Shown one piece after another: positions 16,183 to 25,139 of a stretch of DNA of 64,000 nucleotides. Source of the stretch: Amycolatopsis solani (GTDB lineage Bacteria; Actinomycetota; Actinomycetes; Mycobacteriales; Pseudonocardiaceae). The translations under genes were made by a program, and so were the position numbers. How positions within the stretch are numbered: the first letter of the stretch is position 1; every line of letters starts with the position of its first letter. Under the pieces are notes generated by a model that saw nothing but the letters and a program-made list of their open reading frames with translations, had not been told where the DNA came from and searched no databases. The stretch is from the NCBI RefSeq assembly GCF_033441515.1, contig NZ_JAWQJT010000001.1, forward strand, positions 1,240,001-1,304,000, in the 5' to 3' direction.

Positions 16183-16848
16183 TCACTCCTCGTCGAGGCC
16201 GTGTTCGATCGCGTAGCGGGCCAGCTCGACGCGGTTGTGCAGCTGCAGCTTCCGCAGCGTCGACTGCACGTGGTTCTCCACCGTGCGGTGCGACAGCACC
16301 AGCCGCTCGGCGATCTGCCGGGCGGTCAGCCCCTTCGCGACCAGGCGCAGGACGTCGGTCTCGCGTTCGGTCAGCCGGGGCGGCTCGGCGCCCGCGGTGT
16401 CGCCGGCGGACGCGTCGGCCATCCGCCGGTACTCGCCGAGCACCAGCCCGGCCAGTCCGGCGGTGAACACCGGGTCGCCCGCCGCGGTCCGGTGGACGGC
16501 GTCCACCAGCTCCGCCGCCGACGCCGACTTGACCAGGTAGCCGGACGCGCCCGCCTTGACCGCCTCCAGGACGTCCTTGTGCTCCCCGCTCGCCGACAGC
16601 ACCAGCACCTTCGTCGACGGCAGCGCCGCGGTGATCTCGCGGGTGGCGTCCACGCCCGAGGTGGTGCCCAGGTTGAGGTCCATCAGCACGACGTCCGGCC
16701 GGACGGTCCGCGCGATGCGCAGCGCCGCGTCGGCGTCCGGTGCGGTCGCCTTCACGTCGAAGCCGTGCTCGGTCAGGTCGCGGGCCACCCCGTCGCGCCA
16801 GATCGGGTGGTCGTCGACGACCATGACCGAAATCCGCGGCTCGCTCAT
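16183..16848 (-). CDS. NarL/LuxR family response regulator (MacR-like)
   Basis: A 221-residue response regulator. The receiver domain spans residues 5-120 with acidic pocket Asp12/Asp13 and phosphorylated Asp57 in 'VVLMDLNLG'. The C-terminal LuxR helix-turn-helix is at about 155-215 ('LTERETDVLRLVAKGLTARQ'). The ATG at 16848 overlaps the kinase stop by 4 bp, so kinase and regulator are coupled. The kinase resembles MacS, and MacRS of Streptomyces controls lipoprotein genes. A lipoprotein gene ends three bases away here, which fits but does not prove the same role. Confidence 0.88.
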   Translation of the reverse strand: MSEPRISVMVVDDHPIWRDGVARDLTEHGFDVKATAPDADAALRIARTVRPDVVLMDLNLGTTSGVDATREITAALPSTKVLVLSASGEHKDVLEAVKAGASGYLVKSASAAELVDAVHRTAAGDPVFTAGLAGLVLGEYRRMADASAGDTAGAEPPRLTERETDVLRLVAKGLTARQIAERLVLSHRTVENHVQSTLRKLQLHNRVELARYAIEHGLDEE

Positions 16849-17981
16849 TTCGCACCCCTCGTGCTCGGCACCCTGACCTCCCACTCCGTGCCCTGACCGG
16901 GCCCGGTGTCGAGGGTCGCGCTCCCCCCGAGATCGCGGACCCGCCCCCGGATGGATTCCACCACGCCGAGGTGCCCTTCCGCTGCCGCTCGCTCGAGAAC
17001 GCCGTCCGGAATGCCCGGTCCGTCGTCGCGGATGCTCACCACCACTTCGCTGCCGAGGTCCTCCAGCAGCACCCACGCGTGCGCGCCGGGGCCCGCGTGC
17101 TTCTCGACGTTCGCCAGTGCTTCGCGGGTGACGGCGACGAGCTCGTCGGTGACGCGCGCGGGCAGCTCGACGTCGTCCGCCGGTGTCGAGACCTGCACCG
17201 ACGACGTCGCGAGCAGCTGCAGGGCCGCGCGCAGGCTCAGCGTGCCGCTGTCGTTCGGGGTCAGCGGCTCGGTCGTCACCAGCGACCGCAGCGCGATCTC
17301 CTGCTCGCCGGCCAGCCTCGCCAGCTCCGCCGCTTCGCCGCCGACCTCGTTGCCGCGCTTGCGGACCCGGGCGAGCACCTGCAGCACGCTGTCGTGGATC
17401 GACCGGGCCAGCCGTTCCCGCTCGGCCGTCGCCGCTTCCTTCCGCAGCGCCTGCTCCAGCCGCGCCGCGGACCGGCGGCCCATCGTCGCGGCCATGCCGA
17501 CCAGCAGGCCGGCGGCGGCGAGCAGGACGCCGTCACGGGCGACGTCGAGGTCGAACTTGTCCCGCGCCAGCCCGGTCGCCACGCCGACGACGAGCCCGGC
17601 CAGCACGCCACCGCTCGCGCCGAAGCGCGCGCCCGCGGCGACCGGGGGCACGGCCGCCCAGACGGTGGTGATGAGCGGGACGTTGAGCATGAACTGCTCG
17701 TCGCTGAGCACCCACGGCGAGGTCAGCAGCAACGCCGTCGTGAACACCAGGTCGAAGGCCACCAGTGCCGGCGGCCGCGTCCGCTCGCGCAGGTAGAGGA
17801 AGCTGCTGACGACCGACCACAGCGCCATCACGCCGACGATCGCCCACGCCAGCCACTCGCGCTGGTAGTGCCCGCTTTGGACGATCACGGTCCCGCAGGC
17901 GAACGCCCACGTGAGCCAGCGGAACGCGATCACGCCCCGCCACATCGGCGTGATCGGATCGGGGGTCCGCCGGACGGTCAC
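16845..17981 (-). CDS. MacS-like (DUF5931) sensor histidine kinase
   Basis: A 378-residue membrane kinase. The N-terminal 165 residues hold about six hydrophobic segments without a large extracytoplasmic loop, as in DUF5931 sensors. The HisKA_3 dimerisation helix carries His196 in 'RSIHDSVLQVLARV'. The HATPase region has N box 'REALANVEKHAG' and G boxes 'RDDGPGIPDG' and 'GPGQGTEWEV'. GTG start, overlapping the AI-2E permease stop (GTGA), so permease, kinase and regulator form one operon. The signal is unknown. Confidence 0.88.
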   Translation of the reverse strand: MTVRRTPDPITPMWRGVIAFRWLTWAFACGTVIVQSGHYQREWLAWAIVGVMALWSVVSSFLYLRERTRPPALVAFDLVFTTALLLTSPWVLSDEQFMLNVPLITTVWAAVPPVAAGARFGASGGVLAGLVVGVATGLARDKFDLDVARDGVLLAAAGLLVGMAATMGRRSAARLEQALRKEAATAERERLARSIHDSVLQVLARVRKRGNEVGGEAAELARLAGEQEIALRSLVTTEPLTPNDSGTLSLRAALQLLATSSVQVSTPADDVELPARVTDELVAVTREALANVEKHAGPGAHAWVLLEDLGSEVVVSIRDDGPGIPDGVLERAAAEGHLGVVESIRGRVRDLGGSATLDTGPGQGTEWEVRVPSTRGAK

Positions 17982-19225
17982 GGCCGTTCGGCTTCGTCAC
18001 GCTTCGGCGGCTCGGCCGGTGACGCGTCGTCCTCCTCCTCGCCGAGCGTCGCGAGTTCGGCCTTCGGCCCGCCGGGCTCGGCGTCGTTCGGCTGCGCGGC
18101 CTGGTCCTTGAGGACGTCCACCTCGGCCGGGTCCGGGTTGGTCTCGTGCAGCAGCGACCGGACGCCGGCATTGAGCACGGCCAGCAGCGGCACGGCCAGC
18201 AGCGCGCCGGCGATCCCGCCCGCGACCAGGCCGGCGGTGATGGCGAGCACCACGGCCAGCGGGTGCAGCTTCACCGCCCGCCCGAGCAGGAGCGGCTGCA
18301 GGATGTGGCTCTCCAGCTGCATCACGCCGATCACGATGGCCAGCACGATCACCGCGCCGATGAAGCCGTTCGTCACCAGTGCGATCAGCACCGCGACGCC
18401 GCCGGTGATGACCGCGCCGATGATCGGGATGAACGCGCCGATGAACACCAGCGTCGCCAGCGGGATCACCAGCGGGACACCCATGATCCACAGGCCGATG
18501 CCGATGCCGACCGCGTCGACGACGGCGACCGCGGCCGTCGCGCGGACGTAGCTGACCAGCGACGCGAACCCGCGGCGCCCGGCGACGTCGACCCGGTTGC
18601 GGACCCGGTTGGGCACGGCGCGGACCAGGAACGTCCAGATGCCGTCGCCGCCGCTGAGGAAGAAGATCGTGATGAACAGCGTCAGCAGGAAGCCGGTGAG
18701 GATCTCGCCGACCGTGCTCGCCGTCGTCAGCGCGGTCGTCGTGATGGACGCCTGGTTGTTCTGGATGAACCCGATCGCCTGGTTGATGAAGTCCTGGATC
18801 TGCTCCTGGCGCAGGTGCGGCGGCCCGTTGAGGAGCCAGTTCTTGATCTGGTCGAGGCTCGCGTTCACCTGCTGCTGCAGCTGCGGCAGCCCGGAGGAGA
18901 ACTGCGTGATGACGAACGTCAGCAGCCCGCCCAGCACGGCGAGCCCGGCGATCAGCACGATCGCCGTCGCCAGCCCGCGGGGGAACCGCACCGCCACCAG
19001 CTTCTGCACCGCCGGCGCGAGGAGCGCCGAAACGAGCAGGGCGATGGACAGCGGGATGACGACCACCGAGAGGTAGCCGATCACCCAGACCACGGCGTAC
19101 AACGCGGCGATCACCACGATGAACCGCCACGCGAGTGCCGCGCTGATGCGCAGGCCTCGCGGGATCAGCCCGGTGATGTCCTCGTGCTCCGGCAGGAACG
19201 GGTCTTCGCGTCGCGCGTGGGTCAC
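17978..19225 (-). CDS. AI-2E family transporter (PerM/TqsA-like)
   Basis: A 415-residue protein of the AI-2E/UPF0118 permease family. It has about eight hydrophobic segments: two at the N-terminus, a soluble helical domain (about residues 110-190, with 'LPQLQQQVNASLDQIKNWLL'), then the conserved C-terminal membrane block ending 'SHILQPLLLGRAVKLHPLAV', the family hallmark. A charged cytosolic tail of about 60 residues follows. The GTG at 19225 gives the usual family N-terminus; an upstream frame adds a 40-residue Cys/Arg-rich stretch with no family support. It heads the operon with the MacS-like system. The cargo is unknown; the autoinducer name is historical. Confidence 0.86.
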   Translation of the reverse strand: MTHARREDPFLPEHEDITGLIPRGLRISAALAWRFIVVIAALYAVVWVIGYLSVVVIPLSIALLVSALLAPAVQKLVAVRFPRGLATAIVLIAGLAVLGGLLTFVITQFSSGLPQLQQQVNASLDQIKNWLLNGPPHLRQEQIQDFINQAIGFIQNNQASITTTALTTASTVGEILTGFLLTLFITIFFLSGGDGIWTFLVRAVPNRVRNRVDVAGRRGFASLVSYVRATAAVAVVDAVGIGIGLWIMGVPLVIPLATLVFIGAFIPIIGAVITGGVAVLIALVTNGFIGAVIVLAIVIGVMQLESHILQPLLLGRAVKLHPLAVVLAITAGLVAGGIAGALLAVPLLAVLNAGVRSLLHETNPDPAEVDVLKDQAAQPNDAEPGGPKAELATLGEEEDDASPAEPPKRDEAERP

Positions 19226-19459
19226 CGGCTCACCGTACTGGCAACACCGTCCGATTCGGCCGCTTTCCGGGAGCCGAGTCCGACACGCGTGACAGCCAGC
19301 CGTGATCACTCGACGTGAAACCCGATCGCACGCTGTGTTCTTCACACGATGGGGGCATCAAGTCGTGTCGAGGATGCGAGCGGCGTCGCGGATTTGGTTA
19401 GGTCGCTACCGCAACGGCAGATCGCCGGACTTCCACCGCAGCACCGAGGAGATGCACCA
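19226..19459. promoter_or_regulatory. Divergent promoter region
   Basis: The 234 bases lie between the minus-strand AI-2E operon and the plus-strand exported protein gene. No gene or strong inverted repeat was seen. GAGGAG at 19446-19451 is the ribosome site of the downstream gene. Confidence 0.4.
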
Positions 19460-20371
19460 GTGGCCGACCACGCGACGAACGAGGGGCAGGGCGCCAAGCG
19501 CGCCGGCCGGCTCGTGTCGCGTGCGCTGCTGGTGCTCGGCGGGGCCGTGGCCGGCACCGCCGCCGCGTGGCTCGTCTCCGGTGCGACCGCTTCCGCGGAC
19601 ACCGTCGAGGTGGGTACCGCCCCGATCGCCGAGGCCGCCACCGGCAGCATCGGCGACGTCGACAACGGCGCGACGAACGCGGCGAACGACGTCTCCACTT
19701 CGGACTGCCACCAGGACGCCACTTCGTGGAGCGAGCCGTGCGCCCGCGTCCTCGGGCACGAGGTCTCCGACCGCGTCAGCGACTCGGTTTCGGACCTCGC
19801 CGAGGACGCCGTCGTCAGCCCGGCGCAGCGCACCCTCGGCGCGGTCGAGCACATCGTCCGCAAGCCGCAGGACACCCGCGAGGTCCTCGAAAAGACCTTC
19901 ACCCCCGAGCCGGCGCACGACGTGCTGCAGCTGCTCGACCCGGCCGGCGACGGCGACCTGGTTCCGCTCCCGGGCCTCGCCCCGGTCGAGCAGGAGCCGG
20001 TGACCGCCGGCCTCGGCCAGACCACGGACACGGTCGCCGCCTCGACCGTCCAGCTCCCCGCCGCGCTGCGAGCTCCGCTCGCGATGCCGACGGGTTTCCA
20101 GCACGACGACGTCACCGGTGCGGGCGAGTCCCGCGATTCCCACCGTGACCTGCCGTCGCCGCTGGCCCCGGTGCAGCTTCCGGTTGCGCCGTCCGTCCCC
20201 ACCGCCCCGGGTGGCAGCACTGCCCCCGGTGGTCACCTCGACGGCCTCAACTTCGGCGTCCCCTTCTGGACGACCGAAGCCGTCGACTCCGCCGTCGCGG
20301 CCATGAGCCGCGCCGGCCTGCGCACCGCGATGCGCACCCCGGGCGAGCAGCCCGGTGTCACTCCTGACTGA
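19460..20371 (+). CDS. Exported protein of unknown function
   Basis: A 303-residue protein from GTG 19460, chosen because GAGGAG lies eight bases upstream. A basic start (KRAGR) and a hydrophobic core at about residues 18-45 (ALLVLGGAVAGTAAAWLVSG) end at a likely signal peptidase site after 'ASA'. The mature part has one Cys pair (SDCHQ and EPCAR), an acidic helical stretch, then Pro/Ala/Thr-rich sequence and a short amphipathic end. No known domain was recognised. It directly precedes the chaplin-like repeat protein, so a cell-surface role beside it is plausible. Confidence 0.6.
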   Translation: MADHATNEGQGAKRAGRLVSRALLVLGGAVAGTAAAWLVSGATASADTVEVGTAPIAEAATGSIGDVDNGATNAANDVSTSDCHQDATSWSEPCARVLGHEVSDRVSDSVSDLAEDAVVSPAQRTLGAVEHIVRKPQDTREVLEKTFTPEPAHDVLQLLDPAGDGDLVPLPGLAPVEQEPVTAGLGQTTDTVAASTVQLPAALRAPLAMPTGFQHDDVTGAGESRDSHRDLPSPLAPVQLPVAPSVPTAPGGSTAPGGHLDGLNFGVPFWTTEAVDSAVAAMSRAGLRTAMRTPGEQPGVTPD

Positions 20372-20578
20372 ACACCTCCTTCACGGGTAGCTGACGCGCC
20401 CAAGTCCGTCTTCAACTGACGGCATCCGCGTCCGCTCAGATCCCGTGACACGGCGGTGCGCTTTTGTGCGCCCGCAAGAAGTTCTTTCCCCCTCCGGTGC
20501 GGCTCGGACCCGTTTCGAATTCGACGAGCGCACCCCCATAAGCCCGCAAGGGAACCCGAAATAAAGGAGAAAAACCCC

Positions 20579-23500
20579 ATGCAGACGTGGGCAAAGCGCG
20601 GACTCCAGACCGCACTTGTCACGGGTGGGTTGCTGATGCTGGGTACCGGCATCGCCTCGGCCGACGAGAACGTCAACCCGGACGCCCCGGCGTCCCCGCT
20701 CGACCTCAACGTGACGGTCCCCATCCAGGAGGCCAACAACGCGGTCGGGACCCCCTTCGGCCAGCTGGACCTGCCCGCCGGGCAGACGGAGCTGAGCACC
20801 AAGCCGGTCACCAACGCGGCGAACGAAGCGGCGAAGCAGCTCGACGAGGCCAGCCCGATCAGCCAGAGCACCCTCGGCGGTGCCACCAAGGCCGACGGCG
20901 CGGGCGCCTTCACCCCGGGCCACAACAACCTCAAGGGCAACAAGGTCACCGGCGACGTCGTCGTCCCGATCCAGATCGTGGACAACGCGGTCGGTGCGAT
21001 CGGCGACGCGACCGTCGAGGGTGGCGACCACACCCAGACCTGGGAGCACAACCAGGACATCGCGACGACCGGTGAGGACTCCAGCCTCGCGGGCAACGCG
21101 GTCGCCCTCGACTGGGCGCTCCCCGTCCAGATCGCCGGCAACGGCGGCGGCGTCGCCGGCGGCACCGGCCGCGTGACCGGTGGGTCGGCCAGCCAGAGCA
21201 CCACCGAGACCGGGAACGTCGACACCAACGGCGACGGCTCGGCCCTCTCCGGCAACGTGGTGGCCGGCCAGTTCGCCACCCCGGTGCAGGTGACCGGCAA
21301 CGCCGCTTCGTACCTGCTCGGCAACGGCCAGAGCCACGGCTACTCGGCCGACACGGTCGCCACCTCGGGCGGCTCGCTGTTCAGTTCGGGCGACCAGGCC
21401 AGCGGTTCCGGCAACGTGGTCGGCGCGCCGATCGCCCTGCCGGTCAAGTTCAACTGCAACTCGGGCGCCGTGTGGGGCTCGCTGTCGAACTCCGACGGCT
21501 GCAACACCTCCGCCGACGCCACGGCCGGTGACACGCGCGAGGGCAGCCTCGGCATCCCGACCTACCTCGAGACGAGCGGCAACGACTCGTTCCTGTCCGG
21601 CAACGGCGGGGCGGCCTCGCTGTCCCCGATCGCGAACGTCGCGGGTGTCGCGGGTTCGTGGATCGGCAACGCCACCGCGGGCATCCCCGAGACCGGCAGC
21701 TCCTCCAGCACGGTCGACTCGGGCGGCTTCGTCAAGACCGCCGGTGACAACGCGAGCGGCTCGGGCAACGTCCTGAACCCGTCGGTCGCGCTGCCGGTCG
21801 AGGCCTTCGGCATCGGTGGCACCTACATCGGCCAGGCCAACGCCGCGCACGACAACACCACCGACGCCAACGCGGGCAACGGCAGCTACACCCGGGGCAA
21901 CGGCTCCGTGCTGGGTGGCAACATCGTCAACACCCAGACCGCGGGCGCGCCCGAGGTCTTCGGCATCGGCGGCAGCCACATCGGCAACGCGACCGGCACG
22001 GCGACCGAGGACAAGACGGTCACCGCCGGGGCGTACGACGGCACGCAGGGCAACGACTCGTCCGGCTCGGGCAACGTCGTCCAGGTGCCGGTCGGCCTGC
22101 CCGCCGAGGTCTTCGGCGTGGGCGGCTCCTTCATCGGCCAGGGCTCCGGCTCGGCCGAGGAGACCAAGGTCGTTTCCGGTGGCGGCGGTGGCTCCACCCA
22201 GGACGACAACGGCTTCCTGAGCTCCAACCTGGGCACCGTGCCGGCTTCGCTGCCGGTGCAGGTCGCCAACATCGGCGGCGCGTTCGTCGGCCAGGGCCAC
22301 GGCAAGGGCTCGACCGACACGACGTCCAACGCGGGCGGCGACGTCACGGCGAACGGCCCCGCGGGCGCCGGCGCCGGCAACATCGTCGAGGCCCCGGTCT
22401 CGCTCCCGGTGCTGGCCGCCGGCAGCGGTGCCGCCCTCGCGGGCATCGGCACCGGTGAGAACGACAACATCACCGACTCCTCGGCGGGCGGCGACGCCCT
22501 CACCGACGGTCAGGGTGGCGCGCTCACCGGCAACATCGTGAAGGCGCCGGTCGCCGGTGTCGCGCAGCTCTTCAGCGACGGTGTCGCGGGTGGCGCGCTG
22601 GGCCACGGCCTGGGCACCAACGACACCACCTCGGTGGCCGGCGGCGACGCCACCACCAACGGTGACGGTGGCTCGGTGGCCGGCAACATCGTCGGCGCGG
22701 ACGCGCTGCCGGTGGTGCAGGTCTTCGGCGACGCGGTCAGCGCCGCGGGTGTCGCGACCGGCACCGGCATCAGCACGACCTCGGTCCAGAACGCGGGCGA
22801 CGACACCACCTCCGGTGTCGAAGGCGCGATCTCCGGCAACATCCTGGACATCCCGGCCACCGCGATCGCGCAGCTCTTCGGCGACGCCGTGACCGTGGGC
22901 GGCGTCGCGCACGCCGTCGGCGACAACACGCTGACCACGCAGAACGGCGGCGAGCCGACCACCGAGGGTGACGGGTCCAGCCTGTCGGGGTACAACTTCT
23001 ACCACGACATCGTGGCGCCGGTGCAGATCTTCGGGGTGCCCCTCGAGCTGCTGGGCGTGGCCACGGCCGACGCGACCGACATGACGAGCATCGACGGGGA
23101 AGCCACGGACGCGGCCGACTCGATCGCGAACCCGGTCGAGGGTTCGGAGCTGGGTGCCGGCGAGCTGCCCTCGCTGACCGGGCTGGCCAGTGGCCTGCCG
23201 ACGGCGGGGCTGCCCACCGCGGGCCTGCCCGCGCTGCCGACGGCCGTCCCGGCGCAGCGCGCCGACGTGCCGGTGTCCCCGATGGCCGGGCTGCCCCACC
23301 TGCCCACCGCGGGTGGCCTGCCGGGTCTGAACGGGCTCTCGGGCCTGGGCGGTTCCCTGGCCGGGGGCGCCCAGCGCGCCGACCTGCCGACCGGTGGCCT
23401 GCCGGTGCACATCCCGGCCCTGAGCGGCGGCCTGCTGCCGGCCCTCCCGGCGCTGGGTGGCACCGAGCGTGCCGACCTGCCGACCGGTGGTCTGCCCGTC

Positions 23501-23755
23501 GCGCTGCCGGCCGTCCCGGCCCTGCCGGTCGCCCTCCCGGTGACCCCGGCGCTGCCGGCCACCCCGGCGCTGCCGGTCGCGCTGCCCGCGACCCCGGCCC
23601 TGCCGACCGCGCTGCCCGCCGCCCCGGCCCTGCCGGTGAACGCGAAGCTGCCGGTGCTGGACAGCGCGGCCCCGGCCGCGCAGGTCCCGGCCATGTCGGG
23701 CCTGGACTCGACCGGCTTCCTCGCGAAGCTGCTGGGTCTGGTCAAGCGCAAGTAG
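20579..23755 (+). CDS. Giant exported chaplin-like repeat protein
   Basis: A 1,058-residue secreted protein. ATG at 20579 with AAAGGAGAA upstream. Signal peptide residues 1-28, cleaved after IASA. From about residue 120 to 840 there are 14 repeats of about 51 residues, each starting GNVV or GNIV, then a strand such as 'APVSLPVQV', a 'GIGGSFIG' segment and a polar Thr/Asn/Asp/Gly stretch. This resembles the beta-strand unit of Streptomyces chaplins, the amyloid-like proteins that coat aerial hyphae. Unlike chaplins, only the fourth unit has a cysteine pair. The C-terminal 210 residues are Pro/Ala/Leu-rich with 'ADLPTGGLPV' repeats and end in a basic FLAKLLGLVKRK tail. No sortase motif. Confidence 0.8.
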   Translation: MQTWAKRGLQTALVTGGLLMLGTGIASADENVNPDAPASPLDLNVTVPIQEANNAVGTPFGQLDLPAGQTELSTKPVTNAANEAAKQLDEASPISQSTLGGATKADGAGAFTPGHNNLKGNKVTGDVVVPIQIVDNAVGAIGDATVEGGDHTQTWEHNQDIATTGEDSSLAGNAVALDWALPVQIAGNGGGVAGGTGRVTGGSASQSTTETGNVDTNGDGSALSGNVVAGQFATPVQVTGNAASYLLGNGQSHGYSADTVATSGGSLFSSGDQASGSGNVVGAPIALPVKFNCNSGAVWGSLSNSDGCNTSADATAGDTREGSLGIPTYLETSGNDSFLSGNGGAASLSPIANVAGVAGSWIGNATAGIPETGSSSSTVDSGGFVKTAGDNASGSGNVLNPSVALPVEAFGIGGTYIGQANAAHDNTTDANAGNGSYTRGNGSVLGGNIVNTQTAGAPEVFGIGGSHIGNATGTATEDKTVTAGAYDGTQGNDSSGSGNVVQVPVGLPAEVFGVGGSFIGQGSGSAEETKVVSGGGGGSTQDDNGFLSSNLGTVPASLPVQVANIGGAFVGQGHGKGSTDTTSNAGGDVTANGPAGAGAGNIVEAPVSLPVLAAGSGAALAGIGTGENDNITDSSAGGDALTDGQGGALTGNIVKAPVAGVAQLFSDGVAGGALGHGLGTNDTTSVAGGDATTNGDGGSVAGNIVGADALPVVQVFGDAVSAAGVATGTGISTTSVQNAGDDTTSGVEGAISGNILDIPATAIAQLFGDAVTVGGVAHAVGDNTLTTQNGGEPTTEGDGSSLSGYNFYHDIVAPVQIFGVPLELLGVATADATDMTSIDGEATDAADSIANPVEGSELGAGELPSLTGLASGLPTAGLPTAGLPALPTAVPAQRADVPVSPMAGLPHLPTAGGLPGLNGLSGLGGSLAGGAQRADLPTGGLPVHIPALSGGLLPALPALGGTERADLPTGGLPVALPAVPALPVALPVTPALPATPALPVALPATPALPTALPAAPALPVNAKLPVLDSAAPAAQVPAMSGLDSTGFLAKLLGLVKRK
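20936..23106 (+). repeat. 14 tandem coding repeats of about 51 codons
   Basis: The repeats encode the chaplin-like units of the gene at 20579-23755. Most units are 51 residues, about 153 bp; the first few and the fourth (which has an insertion) are a little longer. The units are related but diverged, with the GN(V/I)V start and the LPVQVFG-type strand best kept. The last unit loses the GN start (GYNFYHD). Confidence 0.8.
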
Positions 23756-23908
23756 TTCTGGACGCCGGGCGGGTTCAGCCAGAGCCCGCCCGGCCCCGTA
23801 CTCCGCCGTCACGGGCAGGCGTTCCACCGCGCCGCGAGGGTGACCTCGCACGGAGCGCCTCCCACCCGGGATCGCGGTTATCGAAAAGGCTCTCCTTCCC
23901 TGGAGAGG

Positions 23909-23945
23909 ACGAACCCCAGGAGCCGACCCGGCTCCTGGGGTTCGT
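23909..23945. terminator. Bidirectional intrinsic terminator
   Basis: A 16-bp stem (23909-23924 with 23930-23945) and a five-base loop lie between the convergent chaplin-like and dioxygenase genes. It probably serves both. Confidence 0.85.
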
Positions 23946-23961
23946 TCGTGTTCCGGGAAGG

Positions 23962-24732
23962 TCAGGAGAACTGCAGGGACCGCTTCGCCAAGCCGTGCCA
24001 GAAGCCGTCGATCACGGTGCGGCCGGAGCTTTCGTCCGAGCTGGCGCCGAGGGAGACGAACAGCGGCGCGAAGTGCTCGATCCGCGGGTGCGCGAGCGCG
24101 GCCGCCGGCGCCTTGTGCCGGAAGTCGAGCAGCGCGTCGACGTCCCCGCTGTGCAGGACCTCGTCACCCCAGTGGTCGAACTCGGCCGACCACGCGGGCG
24201 GCGTCCCGTCGGTGGCGCGGGCCATGCCGCTGAGGTTGTGGGTGAAGAAGCCGCTGCCGACGATCAGCACGCCTTCGTCGCGCAACGGCGCGAGCTTGCG
24301 GCCCAGGTCGAACAGCTCCTGCGGGTCCAGCGACGGCATCGAGACCTGCAGGACCGGGATGTCGGCGTCCGGGTACATCTCGACGAGCGGCACGTAAGCG
24401 CCGTGGTCGAGGCCCCGCTCCGGCGCGTCGTGCACCGGCGTGTCCGTGGAGCGAAGCAGCTTGCGCACCTGCGCGGCCAGCTCCGGCGCGCCGGGCGACG
24501 CGTACTTCACCTGGTAGTAGCGCTCGGGGAAGCCCCAGAAGTCGTAGACGAGCGGCACGGTCGTCGTCGCGCCGAGGGTCAGCGGCGCCTCCTCCCAGTG
24601 CGCCGACACGACGAGGATCGCGCGGGGCTTCGGCAGGTCGGCCGACCAGCCGGCGAGCTGACGGGTCCAGGTGGCGTCGTCGGCGAGCGGCGGGGCGCCG
24701 TGGCTGAGGTAGAGGACCGGGGTGTGGGTCAT
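23962..24732 (-). CDS. DODA-type extradiol ring-opening dioxygenase (LigB family, YgiD-like)
   Basis: A 256-residue class III extradiol dioxygenase of the 4,5-DOPA dioxygenase subgroup. Metal-binding histidines are in 'YLSHGAPPLA' near the start, 'VVSAHWEE', the 'DHGAYVPL' segment and 'SGFFTHNLSG'. Such enzymes open catechol rings with a non-haem iron or zinc centre; the physiological substrate here is unknown. The ATG at 24732 is chosen over an upstream in-frame start because GGAGCG precedes it and homologues begin at this point. The promoter has an inverted repeat typical of MarR-type operators, and a MarR remnant lies directly upstream on the same strand. Confidence 0.87.
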   Translation of the reverse strand: MTHTPVLYLSHGAPPLADDATWTRQLAGWSADLPKPRAILVVSAHWEEAPLTLGATTTVPLVYDFWGFPERYYQVKYASPGAPELAAQVRKLLRSTDTPVHDAPERGLDHGAYVPLVEMYPDADIPVLQVSMPSLDPQELFDLGRKLAPLRDEGVLIVGSGFFTHNLSGMARATDGTPPAWSAEFDHWGDEVLHSGDVDALLDFRHKAPAAALAHPRIEHFAPLFVSLGASSDESSGRTVIDGFWHGLAKRSLQFS

Positions 24733-24747
24733 CGGACGCTCCAGTGA

Positions 24748-24770
24748 TTGAAAGTTCAACTACTAGAGTA
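24748..24770. promoter_or_regulatory. Putative MarR-type operator upstream of the dioxygenase gene
   Basis: TTGAA-AG-TTCAA (24748-24759) and TACT-AG-AGTA (24761-24770) are two adjacent short inverted repeats in an AT-rich patch just before the dioxygenase start. This spacing and base content suit a MarR/HxlR-class repressor. No regulator has been shown to bind it. Confidence 0.5.
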
Positions 24771-24799
24771 CTCGACGCCGGGAGCCCGCGGGATATTCC

Positions 24800-25093
24800 T
24801 CAGGCGGCTTCGAGGTTGGCCGCGCACCGCTCCAGCGTGCGGATCGTCGTCCGGTAGTCCGCGTCGTCGATGCCCTCGGTCGCGGTGGCGCGGAAGGATT
24901 CGACCCGCTCCTCGACGCGGGCGTGGGCCGCGCGGCCCGCTTCGGTGAGCTCGCCGGTCGCCGCGACCCAGCCGCGGGCGCGCAGGTCGGCCACCTTCGG
25001 GACCATTGAACCGTCGGCGGCGACGAACGGCGCCATGGCCGCGTCGACCTCCTCCGGCGTGCGGGCGCCCAGCGCGATCGTGTTGAGTACCAA
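24800..25093 (-). pseudogene. 5'-truncated MarR family regulator remnant
   Basis: The frame encodes the last 97 residues of a MarR-type protein of the kind ending '...RGWV...LTEAGRAAH...YRTTIRTLERCAANL'. Full-length relatives are about 140 residues and begin with a dimerisation helix before 'RWQVLNT'. Here sequence similarity starts at 'VLNT', right after a TTG, and four codons upstream there is an in-frame stop, so the N-terminal helix is missing. It lies head-to-tail with the dioxygenase gene, 67 bases upstream, as expected for its former regulator. It may be a non-functional relic or a short product of unknown activity. Confidence 0.6.
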
Positions 25094-25139
25094 GGACCCG
25101 GGTCATAGAGGATTCGTGCAGTTTGGAGGTGGAGCAACC

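Noticed and set aside
20372..20578. A possible ydaO (cyclic di-AMP) riboswitch before the chaplin-like gene
   Set aside because: A short GGGTAGCTGACG-like string is present but the conserved riboswitch core and end segment are not.
23380..23500. LPTGG sequences as sortase signals in the chaplin-like protein
   Set aside because: The order is L-P-T-G-G, not LPxTG, they are internal and repeated, and no membrane helix follows.
20381..23851. A 1,156-residue open frame on the minus strand opposite the chaplin-like gene
   Set aside because: It is antisense to a gene with signal peptide and clear repeats, is extremely Arg/Gly-rich, and results from the third-position G/C bias of the real gene.
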